Source: CAZCCV01 sp964497515
Lineage (GTDB): Bacteria > Armatimonadota > UBA5829 > DTLH01
Assembly: GCA_964497515.1 (NCBI GenBank)
Contig: CAZCCV010000006.1
Span: forward strand, 16,303 to 80,302
Direction of reading: 5' to 3'
DNA length: 64,000 nt
Shown: piece by piece, positions 33,638 through 42,640 of the stretch
How positions within the stretch are numbered: position 1 is the stretch's first letter
Layout: each line of letters opens with the position of its first letter
Position numbers and translations under genes: made by a program
Notes under the pieces: generated by a model
What the model saw: only the letters and a program-made list of their open reading frames with translations
The model's database searches: none
Told to the model about the DNA's origin: nothing

Positions 33638-36600
33638 CTAACTGCTGCTGGAATCCAGCTCTTGTTCTGTCCACACGCTCTGCGCTCCCAAGATGCCACA
33701 CACAGCACTGAAGAACTGTGCAGAAGGTGTCACACAACAATCTGTACATACCTGTCTGAAATCGCCGTTTTTGGGAACGTGAATGGATACAGGCAGAGAA
33801 CCAGGATGCGCATTTATAACGCTTTTGAGACCTGGAAGTTGATCTCTCTGGTCTCGGTTCAGCCGAATATGGACAGCTAGAAGCGCAGGGTCTACTGTCT
33901 CCTCTGGCCAGGACTCCGCTTCGGCATTAACACTCCGATGTTTGGATCTGGCACCGTTCTTGATCTCCGTGATGCTTTCGGCAATCACTTCCACATGATA
34001 AAACTTATCGTCTTCGACCGCCGAGATCAACCGTTCCCGATGGCTGGCTTTTCCTTTGATAACGACAACTTTGTCCAGAACAATATTGCTCGCGCACTCT
34101 TTGAAGACTGATGGGAATACAGTAACAGAAATTGGCCCCGCGAGGTCCTCAATCTTTATGAACGCCATACGCTCGTGGTTCTTCTTAGTAGTGTGATTGC
34201 GGACATCCGTAATGAGCCCTCCGATAATGCATTCTTCCTGATCAGTCAGATCTTGAATTTTATCGGATGTGACATTCACTCTACTCTGCAGTACTTCCCT
34301 GAACCCTTTGAGCGGATGATCAGACACATAGAGCCCAAGCAGTTCTCGCTCCATTGCGAGCAGATCCTCTTTGGGAAAGTCTTCTGCCTCCCCACCGAGG
34401 TAGACGGAATCATCTACTGCGTTCGATTGATCAGTCTCAGTGAAACCTCCAAATAGAGCAGTCTGGCCGTTCGTCTTATCACGAATGATCGATTGAGCTC
34501 TGGAGATAGTGCTCTCCAGCATTTCGAGCGCCAGCTTGCGACTCGGGATAAGCGATGTAAGAGCGCCAGCCTTTGTTAAGGTTTCGATCGCACTCTTTCC
34601 AATCTGTGTGTTCTCCATAACTCGCACACAGAAGTCTTGAAGTGACTTGAATGGCCCTCCTGATTTTCGAACCTCTACCACAGCATCAACAAGCGCCTTA
34701 CCACAGTTTTTGATGGCCGCGAGGCCAAAACGAATAGCGCCATCCTGCACGCAGAAGTCCGCTTCACTGAGGTTTATATCAGGCGGCAGAACCTCAATCT
34801 TAAGTCGCCTGGCCTCCTCAATATATAGCGCGACTTTTTCCTTATTGTCGACGTGTGTTGCCAGCATAGCGGCAAAGTATTCGACAGGATAGTTCGCCTT
34901 GAGGTAAGCAGTCTGATAAGCAACGTGCGCGTAACAAACCGCGTGCGCCTTGTTGAAACCGTAACCCGCAAACGGTTCTATCAAATTGAAGATGGCCTGA
35001 GCTGTCTTTTTGGGGATGCCATTTTTGGCAGCTCCCTCGAAGAAGTTGGCCTTCATCTTCTCCATCTCTTGCTTTTTCTTCTTGCCCATCGCTCGGCGAA
35101 GAATGTCGGCCTGACCAAGCGTGAAACCAGCGACTGCACGAGCGATGTACATAACGTCGTCCTGGTACACGACTACGCCATACGAATCCTTCAGTATAGG
35201 CTCCAAACAAGGGTGCAGGTAGCTGATCTCTTCTGAACCGTTCTTACATTTGATGTACTGCGGAATACTCCCCATTGGGCCTGGTCGATAGAGAGCAATC
35301 ATAGCAGCTAGCTCTTTTACTGACGATGGCTTAAGATCCTGAATGTACTGGCGCATGCCAGCGCTTTCAAGCTGGAATACGCCGGTAGTATCTCCCCTGC
35401 CCAACATCTCGAACGACTTGGCATCGTCGAGCGGGATTTTGAGGATGTCGATGTCTATTCCGCGGTTCTGGCGTATGTTCTCGATACATTTTGAGAGTAT
35501 CGTGAGGTTGGCAAGACCGAGGAAGTCCATTTTGAGAAGACCAACCATCTCCAATCCATGCGCATCAAATTGCGATACGACCTCTCCCTTGGCTCCTCTA
35601 ATAACCGGACACGATTCGACCAGAGAATCTCCCGATATGATGACCCCTGCCGCGTGAACACTGGAGTGTCTGGAGATACCCTCAAGTTGCTTGGCTACAT
35701 TGATCAGCTTTCTGACCTGACCATCGTCTTTGTACAGGTCGGAGAACTCGGTACTTTCATCCTTTGCCCTATCGATGGATATACCCACCGGCACACTCGG
35801 GATCAGTTTGCATATTCGGTCTACAACCGAAAGCGGAATCCCGAGCACACGCCCACAGTCACGCACTGCAGCTTTGGCACCGAACGTACCAAAAGTGATG
35901 ATCTGAGATACGTGGTCTGCCCCGTACTTCTCACTTACATATTTAATGACTTCATCGCGGCGGTCATCCTGAAAATCCATGTCAATATCTGGCATAGATA
36001 CGCGTTCGATGTTCAGGAACCGCTCAAACGGCAGTGCATACTCAATAGGGTCGACATCAGTAACCCCAAGCCCGTAGGCCACAATAGAACCGGCGGCGGA
36101 GCCTCTAACACCGATACAAATCCCCTGGTCGCGCGAGAACTTGGCAAAGTCGCGTACAATGAGGAAGTACTTCGGGAACCCCATTGTCTTGATGACATCG
36201 AGTTCCATCCGCATCCGTTCTTTGATCTCTTCGCTCGGATTATGGTACCGCTCTTCTAACCCTCTCCACGACAAATCCTCCAGATATTGATCGGCAGTCA
36301 GGCCGTCCGGAATCTCGGGTTCAGGCATCTGAGACCGAGAAAAATCCAGCTCCACATTGCACCGTTCAGCGATCTCGACGGTGTTTTCCATTGCGCCGGA
36401 ATACTTGCTGAACCGCTTCGCCATTTCCTTGGCAGACTTGAAGTAGAACTCTTCGGAACCGAAGCGTATGCGTTTAGGATCATCTACGGTTGCGCCTGTC
36501 TGGATGCAGAGAAGCACATCGTGAGCAGCCGCATCCTCACGTTTCAGGTAGTGGCTATCGTTGGTGCATATTAGTTTCGCCCCAGTCTCTTCAGCGATTC

Positions 36601-37180
36601 GCACTAGGACTTCGTTCACCGGTTTCTGTTCCGGCAAGTCGTGGTCTTGAAGCTCGATATAGACATTGTCCTTTCCGAAAATCTCTCGATACTCCGAAAA
36701 CGCCTTCAACGCTCCGTTGTAATTGTTTTGGGTTATCATTTCGGGGACTTCGCCACCCAGGCAAGCAGTTGCAGCAATCAACCCAGAAGAGTGGCGCGAC
36801 AGGAAGTCTTTATCTACCCTCGGCTTATAGTAGAAACCTTCTGTCCACCCTGCAGAGCATATCTTGAGCAGGTTCTTGTAACCATCCAGATTCTCGGCAA
36901 GGAGCACCAAATGGTACTGTTTGTTATCCTTTTTGGGATCGCGGTCGGTCATCTTGCGAGGAGAAACGTATATCTCACAACCGAGAATTGGCTTAATGCC
37001 TTCGGCAATGCATCTCTCGTAGAAATCGATTATGCCGAACATAACGCCGTGGTCGGTGAGCGCAAGTGCAGGCATTTCGAGTTTCTTAGCCAGCTTGACC
37101 ATATCTTTGATGCGAGAAGCACCATCAAGCAGGCTAAACTCGGAATGTGTATGAAGGTGAACGAAACCGGAAGTCTCCAA
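33638..37180 (-). CDS. dnaE: DNA polymerase III alpha subunit
   Basis: DnaE (1180 residues) is the replicative polymerase subunit. It begins with a PHP domain retaining the metal-binding motif HLHTHSEFSLLDG at 8-20. The catalytic aspartates are in MPDIDMDF (397-403) and again in KMDFLGLANLTIL. The finger region has YRPGPMGSIPQYI and GYGFNKAHAVCYAHVAYQTAYLKANYP. Helix-hairpin-helix (NCGKALVDAV) and an OB fold (ECIIGGLITDVRNHTTKKNHERMAFI) follow. The start is TTG with GAGG six bases upstream. It lies about 235 bases downstream of two tRNA genes on the same strand. Confidence 0.98.
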   Translation of the reverse strand: METSGFVHLHTHSEFSLLDGASRIKDMVKLAKKLEMPALALTDHGVMFGIIDFYERCIAEGIKPILGCEIYVSPRKMTDRDPKKDNKQYHLVLLAENLDGYKNLLKICSAGWTEGFYYKPRVDKDFLSRHSSGLIAATACLGGEVPEMITQNNYNGALKAFSEYREIFGKDNVYIELQDHDLPEQKPVNEVLVRIAEETGAKLICTNDSHYLKREDAAAHDVLLCIQTGATVDDPKRIRFGSEEFYFKSAKEMAKRFSKYSGAMENTVEIAERCNVELDFSRSQMPEPEIPDGLTADQYLEDLSWRGLEERYHNPSEEIKERMRMELDVIKTMGFPKYFLIVRDFAKFSRDQGICIGVRGSAAGSIVAYGLGVTDVDPIEYALPFERFLNIERVSMPDIDMDFQDDRRDEVIKYVSEKYGADHVSQIITFGTFGAKAAVRDCGRVLGIPLSVVDRICKLIPSVPVGISIDRAKDESTEFSDLYKDDGQVRKLINVAKQLEGISRHSSVHAAGVIISGDSLVESCPVIRGAKGEVVSQFDAHGLEMVGLLKMDFLGLANLTILSKCIENIRQNRGIDIDILKIPLDDAKSFEMLGRGDTTGVFQLESAGMRQYIQDLKPSSVKELAAMIALYRPGPMGSIPQYIKCKNGSEEISYLHPCLEPILKDSYGVVVYQDDVMYIARAVAGFTLGQADILRRAMGKKKKQEMEKMKANFFEGAAKNGIPKKTAQAIFNLIEPFAGYGFNKAHAVCYAHVAYQTAYLKANYPVEYFAAMLATHVDNKEKVALYIEEARRLKIEVLPPDINLSEADFCVQDGAIRFGLAAIKNCGKALVDAVVEVRKSGGPFKSLQDFCVRVMENTQIGKSAIETLTKAGALTSLIPSRKLALEMLESTISRAQSIIRDKTNGQTALFGGFTETDQSNAVDDSVYLGGEAEDFPKEDLLAMERELLGLYVSDHPLKGFREVLQSRVNVTSDKIQDLTDQEECIIGGLITDVRNHTTKKNHERMAFIKIEDLAGPISVTVFPSVFKECASNIVLDKVVVIKGKASHRERLISAVEDDKFYHVEVIAESITEIKNGARSKHRSVNAEAESWPEETVDPALLAVHIRLNRDQRDQLPGLKSVINAHPGSLPVSIHVPKNGDFRQVCTDCCVTPSAQFFSAVCGILGAQSVWTEQELDSSSS

Positions 37181-37252
37181 CTACAGCCTCTGATTCCGCG
37201 GCCCCAGATGTAGCACGCAGGCACTGCTGACATCCAACCTATAGTGTCTATC

Positions 37253-37282
37253 AGCCAGGCGTTATTCTACAATAGCCTGGCT
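37253..37282. repeat. inverted repeat between tRNA-His and dnaE
   Basis: AGCCAGGC and GCCTGGCT form a perfect 8-bp stem around a 14-base loop that itself contains TATT/AATA. On the minus strand it falls in the dnaE leader, 70 bases before the TTG. There is no T-run, so it may be a processing site rather than a terminator. Confidence 0.5.
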
Positions 37283-37415
37283 CAGTTTTCAACCAAAATT
37301 GGCAAATGAGGCTGATGAGTTATTCCCCAAAAATAATAACCCTGTGGAGGTAATACAAAAGACTCGCTGGGGACTGCCATAGAATGCTGAATGGTTTGGT
37401 GGGAAGAAGCTATTG

Positions 37416-37491
37416 GGGCGAGTGAAGAGATTTGAACTCTCGACCTCCAGGGCCACAACCTGGCGCTCTAACCAACTGAGCTACACCCGCC
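37416..37491 (-). tRNA. tRNA-His (GUG)
   Basis: Read on the minus strand, GGCGGGT pairs with ACTCGCC as the acceptor stem. The D arm is TAGCTCAGTTGGTTAGAGC, the anticodon loop TTGTGGC gives GUG, and the T arm contains GTTCAAATC. The discriminator is C73 as expected for tRNA-His. The base before position 1 is U, not the G usually encoded at -1. The CCA end is not fully encoded. It begins four bases after tRNA-Arg. Confidence 0.95.
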
Positions 37492-37495
37492 ACAT

Positions 37496-37571
<76 letters not shown>

Positions 37572-37582
37572 TTACGGATGGT

Positions 37583-37612
37583 ATTATACCACGCAGTACA
37601 CAATGATGGCAA
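37583..37612 (-). promoter_or_regulatory. tRNA-Arg/tRNA-His promoter
   Basis: TTGCCA (37612-37607), 18 bases, TATAAT (37588-37583) preceded by TGG, so also an extended -10. The predicted start is about five bases before tRNA-Arg. Confidence 0.75.
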
Positions 37613-37677
37613 TGAGTGTACAGAGTGAAAGAAAAAGCTATTTCTTAGCTGTGGTGGGTGAAACGCTTCTGTGAGTG

Positions 37678-38682
37678 TTAGTCCGCAATAAGTCCCGTAA
37701 GATTACCGGTCATTTTGCGAAACTTGAGGGCAACGACGTACCTGTCGTCTTCCACTTGGTGATTGGAGCGCAGCACCTCTGCAACCGCAATTATCGGCCC
37801 AATACCTTCTGCCCGGTCAGTCTCCAAATACACAAGATCCCCCGGAGCAAGGTGGTCTGAAGTAGCCATTTTCATGCCTCCCGTACTCAGGTCGTACGAT
37901 CTGGCCGAAAGCAGCGAGGTTGGCTTGGACTCCTCCGACACAATTGCAGCGTATCGAACTTCCGTATCAATAGCTACACGGCGCGACTGACGCCGCTGTG
38001 TTCGATAGATAATGCCCGGTTTGTCGAGGATGTATACAGGGTTCGAAGCTAGAGAAAGGTCGAGAACATAGCTGTTGAAGCTGTAATAGGCATCGTTGGT
38101 GGCAAGTCCAATGCGTATTGGGGTGCGCGGACTCACCTGGATAACAGCGCCGTTACAGACTGGAGCTAAGACTGAGATGGTGCGGTCATCTCTACTTTCG
38201 ATTCGGCTTGCAAACACACCGCTGGTATTGCCGTTTAGAATCTCAAGGGTGATTGGTTGGCACTTAGCAAAGAGGACCGATGTTTCTCTTGCTTGTCTCT
38301 CCTCTTTCTTCAGAGTGCCTGCGGAGGTGGTTTGCACAAGTTCTACGAGGCCATCAAGGTCAAACGGCTTATTAACATAGGCACAAACGCCGTGATTGCG
38401 AGCACGTTCGAGGGCATCAGAGCTTTCGCAAGCAGTCATTACAATAACTGGCAGTTCTCTATCGAAAGTGCGGATTTCTTCTAGTGCGGATAGTCCATCT
38501 ACTTTGGGAAGGATGAGATCCAGTAACACGACATCAAAATTCGTCTCTCGCACCTTATCTATTGCCTGTTGGCCGTCGTGAACAGCTACAACGCTGAAAC
38601 CACTTTTCGCCAACTTTGCCCCTAAGATACGACAGAGGTTAATCTCGTCGTCTACAACTAAAATGCTGCCCTTGCTCAACAT
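37678..38682 (-). CDS. response regulator with PilZ output domain
   Basis: A 334-residue regulator with an N-terminal receiver domain (acidic pocket DDE at 11-13, phospho-acceptor Asp55, Lys105 in NKPFD) joined to a YcgR-like beta domain (about 140-220) and a PilZ domain. The c-di-GMP contacts are intact: RRQSRR at 230-235 supplies R-x3-R, and DLSTGG at 264-269 supplies D-x-S-x-x-G. It should therefore combine phosphorylation input with c-di-GMP sensing, often to control motility or exopolysaccharide. GGAGG lies ten bases before the ATG. No kinase gene is adjacent; the nearest one here is the GAF-PAS kinase at 48467. Confidence 0.92.
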   Translation of the reverse strand: MLSKGSILVVDDEINLCRILGAKLAKSGFSVVAVHDGQQAIDKVRETNFDVVLLDLILPKVDGLSALEEIRTFDRELPVIVMTACESSDALERARNHGVCAYVNKPFDLDGLVELVQTTSAGTLKKEERQARETSVLFAKCQPITLEILNGNTSGVFASRIESRDDRTISVLAPVCNGAVIQVSPRTPIRIGLATNDAYYSFNSYVLDLSLASNPVYILDKPGIIYRTQRRQSRRVAIDTEVRYAAIVSEESKPTSLLSARSYDLSTGGMKMATSDHLAPGDLVYLETDRAEGIGPIIAVAEVLRSNHQVEDDRYVVALKFRKMTGNLTGLIAD

Positions 38683-39011
38683 AACGCAGGAGCCTCCACC
38701 CTCACGATGACCGCAGCGACCATCTCACTGCCCATTAAACGCACACTGCCACCATTTTCGAGGCGAGCGCGAGCGCAAAACTTAATTCTCGTGAGTTTTC
38801 CTTCTCTGCAAACCTTCTCCTACATTCCTTACTGCAAGAACCATGCCATTTAATCTCATCAGTAAGCCCTACCCTATGAATTCTGCCAGTATCAACCAAA
38901 AAAGAGCCTAATCAGGAACAAAAGCCGCTAACAAATGGCCTAAACAAAAGATGGGGGCATCATTCTATCGTAGGAATGCATTTTTCGGATACCACCAGCG
39001 GTTGGCTATTA
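38683..39011. other. intergenic region without recognisable genes
   Basis: About 330 bases upstream of the REC-PilZ gene. I see no coding frame with protein character. An AT-rich 6-bp inverted repeat (AAAACT ... AGTTTT) occurs near 38780, and no good minus-strand promoter is visible. Confidence 0.5.
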
Positions 39012-39032
39012 TGGAACGATTATCTTGTTCCA
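39012..39032. promoter_or_regulatory. inverted repeat abutting the -35 of the FG-GAP gene
   Basis: TGGAAC and GTTCCA are separated by nine bases and end one base before the -35 box at 39034, the place of a typical operator. Confidence 0.4.
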
Positions 39033-39033
39033 A

Positions 39034-39062
39034 TTGACATCGCGGAGACCTTGGGATAACAT
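39034..39062 (+). promoter_or_regulatory. promoter upstream of the FG-GAP gene
   Basis: Perfect TTGACA, 17-base spacer, TAACAT. A further TATAAT at 39107-39112 may serve a second start. Either gives a leader of about 120-170 bases. Confidence 0.55.
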
Positions 39063-39118
39063 TCAGTAGGGACTAGCGTTTGCGCGCTGAGTCTTTAGTG
39101 ACTATCTATAATACAGTT

Positions 39119-39239
39119 CTGTGCCGCATAGTGGCTAAGAGACAAGACTGACTGCCTCCTCTCAGAGCGTGCCGACCATTGCGAACCCGGATGGCTCGGC
39201 GAGGGGATGTGCTAAGCAGCAGAAAAAGGAGGAGTTCGG
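39119..39239 (+). promoter_or_regulatory. structured 5' leader with possible Shine-Dalgarno switch
   Basis: The leader has the hairpin GCCGA-CCAT / ATGG-C-TCGGC (39171-39200). Just outside it CCTCTC (39158-39163) can pair with GAGGGG (39201-39206). Overlapping bases CCTCCT (39155-39160) are complementary to the Shine-Dalgarno AGGAGG (39227-39232). The two pairings exclude each other. No known riboswitch class is recognised. Confidence 0.4.
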
Positions 39240-42200
39240 TTGCGAACTCGCGCATTCGGAGTTGCAGTTATAGCTTTTGTGCTATGTGCAGTTCTGAGCA
39301 TCTCCAGCCAGCTTACAGGACCAGCGGCAATCAACAGCATCGGAGGCGGGGCCGGAAGTGCTGTTGCGTCGCCGCGTCTTGGCAATAACGGGAAAAATAC
39401 AAGTCAGCCGATCTACTGGCAGGGTCGCGTGCCAACTGGAATTGGTGCAGCTAAAGACTTGCCCGATGGTTCGTTGGTCACTGTCTCTCAGAAATTGGTC
39501 TCAGCAACAATTCCCGAAGGATTCTATGTTGAGGAGGCCGATAGATCCGCAGGCATCCGCATTGAGTGCGACCCGGAATTCTACCCACCGTACTACCCCA
39601 ACTGTCTAGTTTCTTTTGTTGGAATCATTGAGACCGTTGCCGGAGAACGGCAGATACGAGTTACATCACCGGTTATAGTTGATTCCTCAGATGTCCCGCC
39701 GACGGGGTCTCTTGCTATGAAACAACGAGCGATTTGCGGCGGATGGTACGAACCGACCACACCAGAAGGAAAACCTGCGTGGTTCCTGGATAATACAGGA
39801 CTTCTGGTTCGCTCAGTGGGGCGCGTAACCGCTAGCAACCAGTTTGACAGCAAAGGTTACTTCTTCTATTTGGACGACGGTTCGAAGCTGATTGACGGCT
39901 CTTTCTGCTTCTTCGATCCCAGCCAGACACCTTTTGTCGGCACGCGTGTCTATTCTTGGACGATGCCGAGAGAAAAAGAACTGAAAGTTGTTACAGGGGT
40001 GGCAAGTATTCAAGTATTTGATCCCACGCCCGAACAACCCAACAATGGGGACGAGTTCCCCATAAAAACTATTCTGGCAAGCAATGTAAGCGATATAAAT
40101 CAGATTGTAGTGCCCACAGAATCAGTTACTCTTTCTCCAGTGTTTGGCAGAGTCCGGCTAGCCGACAACCCAGAGGTGGGTGTACCTGTTAGAATTTACT
40201 CCGCCTACGACAGCCGCGTGCTTGCTGATGTTACCGGCAATTTTGCAGTGTTCAAATTAGAGCGGATTCCGAGCACCGGTATGCTCGTCACTGCAACTGC
40301 TCCCGGATACCTCTCTTCGACTCAGGTTGTCACAGCATTCGGACCGGAACCTGTATTTGTCCTAGAACACTCGAGCAAATGTACTGGAATCATTGCAGAC
40401 AAACACAAACTGCACACGTGTTCTGATGACACTGTGCAACTCACAACATTCTGCAGAGATTCCGAAGGCAAACCGCTGCTGTCGAGAAGCCTTCACGTTA
40501 CCGCCACGCGCGGAATGTTCACCCAGTCTGGTGAAAACGAAGTGTATGTAAATACCGATCGCGAAGGCTTTGCAGCAGTGAATCTGTCTTCTGGTATGTC
40601 CGGGCCGGGCAAATGTATTGTTACCGTACGTGACGCCGACGATCAGGATGTATCTGCATCAACAGTCATTGAGATCATTGGACCTGCTATAGAGCTGACG
40701 GCAACGCCAGATAACCTGACCACAGCCGGAATCTCGATGATAAGAGCTGTACTGGCAGAGGAAGGCACTCCCGTAATAGGTGCAAGCCTGACATTTGCAA
40801 CGGACTGGGGAGAGTTCGTAGACTCTTCCAGCCAGTCGCTGGTTGTAAAAACTGACACAGATGGCGTTGTTGAGTTGCCACTTAGAATCGACGGTCCAGG
40901 CACGGCTAGGGTGCTTGTCGTAAGTAAGGACCGCTGCGGAAATGAAGTATTCGCCTGGGTATTGGTGGGATACGGCGACAGCCCCTGGATAGAGTGCGCT
41001 TCGCGAATGTCGTCGCCACTCGTCGAAAATCTGGACAACTCCCCCGACGGCAAAAAAGAGATCGCACTCGTCACAAATGACGGGAATCTGCGGGTTTGGA
41101 ATAGCGATGGCGTGCTGCTGTGGCTGCAGAATGCAAGGTCTTTCGGAAACAATACCGCCGCCTGCGCTAACCTCGACGGAGACCCGGAAAACAGGCTGGA
41201 GCTGGTTCTGCCCTCCGAGAGTGAATGCCGCGTGAGAGCCTACGATGCTGCCACTGGTGCCCCACTGGCTGGCTGGCCAACCTTCACGAATTATCCGTTT
41301 ATAAATGTCTCGGCAGCACTTGCAGACGTCAACAGCGATGGCGCAATGGAAGTGCTTGCGGGCGACCAGTGTTGTTATGTTTTCGCTTGGAATTGCACAG
41401 GCAACTGGGAGGATTCTCAGGATCCCAGCCAATCAGCTATCTGGCGGAATCTGACGGGCAGCACCGGCACTGGAATAACCGGATCCTCCGTTGCAGTGGG
41501 AGATATCGATAACGACCCGAAGAAAATACCCGATGCCATAGTTGGAACGAACGATCCTATTGAAGTATATGCGTTCCCAGGTGATGCGTGGGGAGACCAC
41601 GTATTCCCGCCACTGTACGTTGACGGATGGCCGAAAGACACAAAAATGAGAGTCGAATCTTCATCCGCCATAGGTGATCTGGATGGTGACGGGCTGAACG
41701 ATATGGCGATAGGGAGCGATGATGGCCATCTGTACATCTATCTTAGCGGCCCCAAGACCTGGACGGGACACCACGTAGGAGCCTCTGTGAGAACATCTCC
41801 TGCGCTTGGTGACTTAGATGGTGACGGGATTCTGGATGTAGTATTCGGCGCCGATAATGGCCGCTTATATGCAATGACAGGCGCAGGAGAACCGCTTCAC
41901 GGATGGGAAGGCGGAGTGCTGACCGGCGACGTTGGACCTGTTCCCGTGATAGGTTCACCTGCTATCGGTGACGTAACTGGCGACGGAAAGCTCGAAGTTA
42001 TCGTTGGATCTCCTAATGGTTATCTGCTCTGCATCTACAACGACGCCAACGCTCACAAAGACGCAGAAGGACGCTTGACCGGCCCGATCGTCTGGGCAAA
42101 GAAGTGTGGGCTCCCCGGCTCAACATCCGGCATTGAGTCTACTCCAGCGATAGATGACATCGACAACGACGGCAAAATCGATATCATTGTATCAAGCCTG

Positions 42201-42638
42201 TCCGGAGTCTACAGGATTCCGTTAGACACTCCTTATGTGCCAACACGAGAGGCATTGCCGTGGCCGACTTTCCACGGAGATAACGCACGCACCGGATGTT
42301 TTACAGCACCTGCTCCGCCTGTTTACGCTTCTATCATCGGGAGAGTAACGCAAAACGGAAGTCCTGTCGGAGGAGCTACGGTCACTATCACCGAAGCCAA
42401 TGGTTCTCCTGTGTGGGTGCCTGTTCCTGGCTCAAACACTGTGAGGCCTCCGGTAAAGACCGTCGGTAACGCGCAGAACAACGAAGCAAACAGCGGCTTG
42501 TTCTGTATCAATCAACTAGAACCGAACAGAACATATGTGATAACAATAAAGAACAAAGCCGGTATTCAGCGAGTGTTCTCCAATGTCACAGTAACCACTG
42601 GCCTTCTCAGGCGAGACTTCGATATCACGAACCCTTGA
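39240..42638 (+). CDS. secreted FG-GAP/VCBS repeat protein with OB-like and Ig-like domains
   Basis: A 1132-residue exported protein. The N-terminus is a signal peptide or anchor (FGVAVIAFVLCAVLSISSQL). Residues about 60-140 look like the OB-fold-type domain seen in bacterial surface proteins (LPDGSLVTVSQKLVSATIPEGFYVEEADRSAGIRI). Ig-like/Big_1-type domains lie at about 380-570. FG-GAP blades follow, with Ca-binding patterns such as GDLDGDGLNDMAIG, GDLDGDGILDVVFG, GDVTGDGKLEVIVG and DDIDNDGKIDIIV. A C-terminal carboxypeptidase-regulatory-like segment ends it (IIGRVTQNGSPVGGATV). The start is TTG with GGAGG seven bases upstream. A cell-surface or extracellular binding role is likely; the ligand is unknown. 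Confidence 0.85.
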   Translation: MRTRAFGVAVIAFVLCAVLSISSQLTGPAAINSIGGGAGSAVASPRLGNNGKNTSQPIYWQGRVPTGIGAAKDLPDGSLVTVSQKLVSATIPEGFYVEEADRSAGIRIECDPEFYPPYYPNCLVSFVGIIETVAGERQIRVTSPVIVDSSDVPPTGSLAMKQRAICGGWYEPTTPEGKPAWFLDNTGLLVRSVGRVTASNQFDSKGYFFYLDDGSKLIDGSFCFFDPSQTPFVGTRVYSWTMPREKELKVVTGVASIQVFDPTPEQPNNGDEFPIKTILASNVSDINQIVVPTESVTLSPVFGRVRLADNPEVGVPVRIYSAYDSRVLADVTGNFAVFKLERIPSTGMLVTATAPGYLSSTQVVTAFGPEPVFVLEHSSKCTGIIADKHKLHTCSDDTVQLTTFCRDSEGKPLLSRSLHVTATRGMFTQSGENEVYVNTDREGFAAVNLSSGMSGPGKCIVTVRDADDQDVSASTVIEIIGPAIELTATPDNLTTAGISMIRAVLAEEGTPVIGASLTFATDWGEFVDSSSQSLVVKTDTDGVVELPLRIDGPGTARVLVVSKDRCGNEVFAWVLVGYGDSPWIECASRMSSPLVENLDNSPDGKKEIALVTNDGNLRVWNSDGVLLWLQNARSFGNNTAACANLDGDPENRLELVLPSESECRVRAYDAATGAPLAGWPTFTNYPFINVSAALADVNSDGAMEVLAGDQCCYVFAWNCTGNWEDSQDPSQSAIWRNLTGSTGTGITGSSVAVGDIDNDPKKIPDAIVGTNDPIEVYAFPGDAWGDHVFPPLYVDGWPKDTKMRVESSSAIGDLDGDGLNDMAIGSDDGHLYIYLSGPKTWTGHHVGASVRTSPALGDLDGDGILDVVFGADNGRLYAMTGAGEPLHGWEGGVLTGDVGPVPVIGSPAIGDVTGDGKLEVIVGSPNGYLLCIYNDANAHKDAEGRLTGPIVWAKKCGLPGSTSGIESTPAIDDIDNDGKIDIIVSSLSGVYRIPLDTPYVPTREALPWPTFHGDNARTGCFTAPAPPVYASIIGRVTQNGSPVGGATVTITEANGSPVWVPVPGSNTVRPPVKTVGNAQNNEANSGLFCINQLEPNRTYVITIKNKAGIQRVFSNVTVTTGLLRRDFDITNP

Positions 42639-42640
42639 TT

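Noticed and set aside
39119..39239. Cyclic di-GMP (GEMM) riboswitch
   Set aside because: The leader is structured but lacks the conserved GEMM sequences, so it is reported only as an unassigned element.
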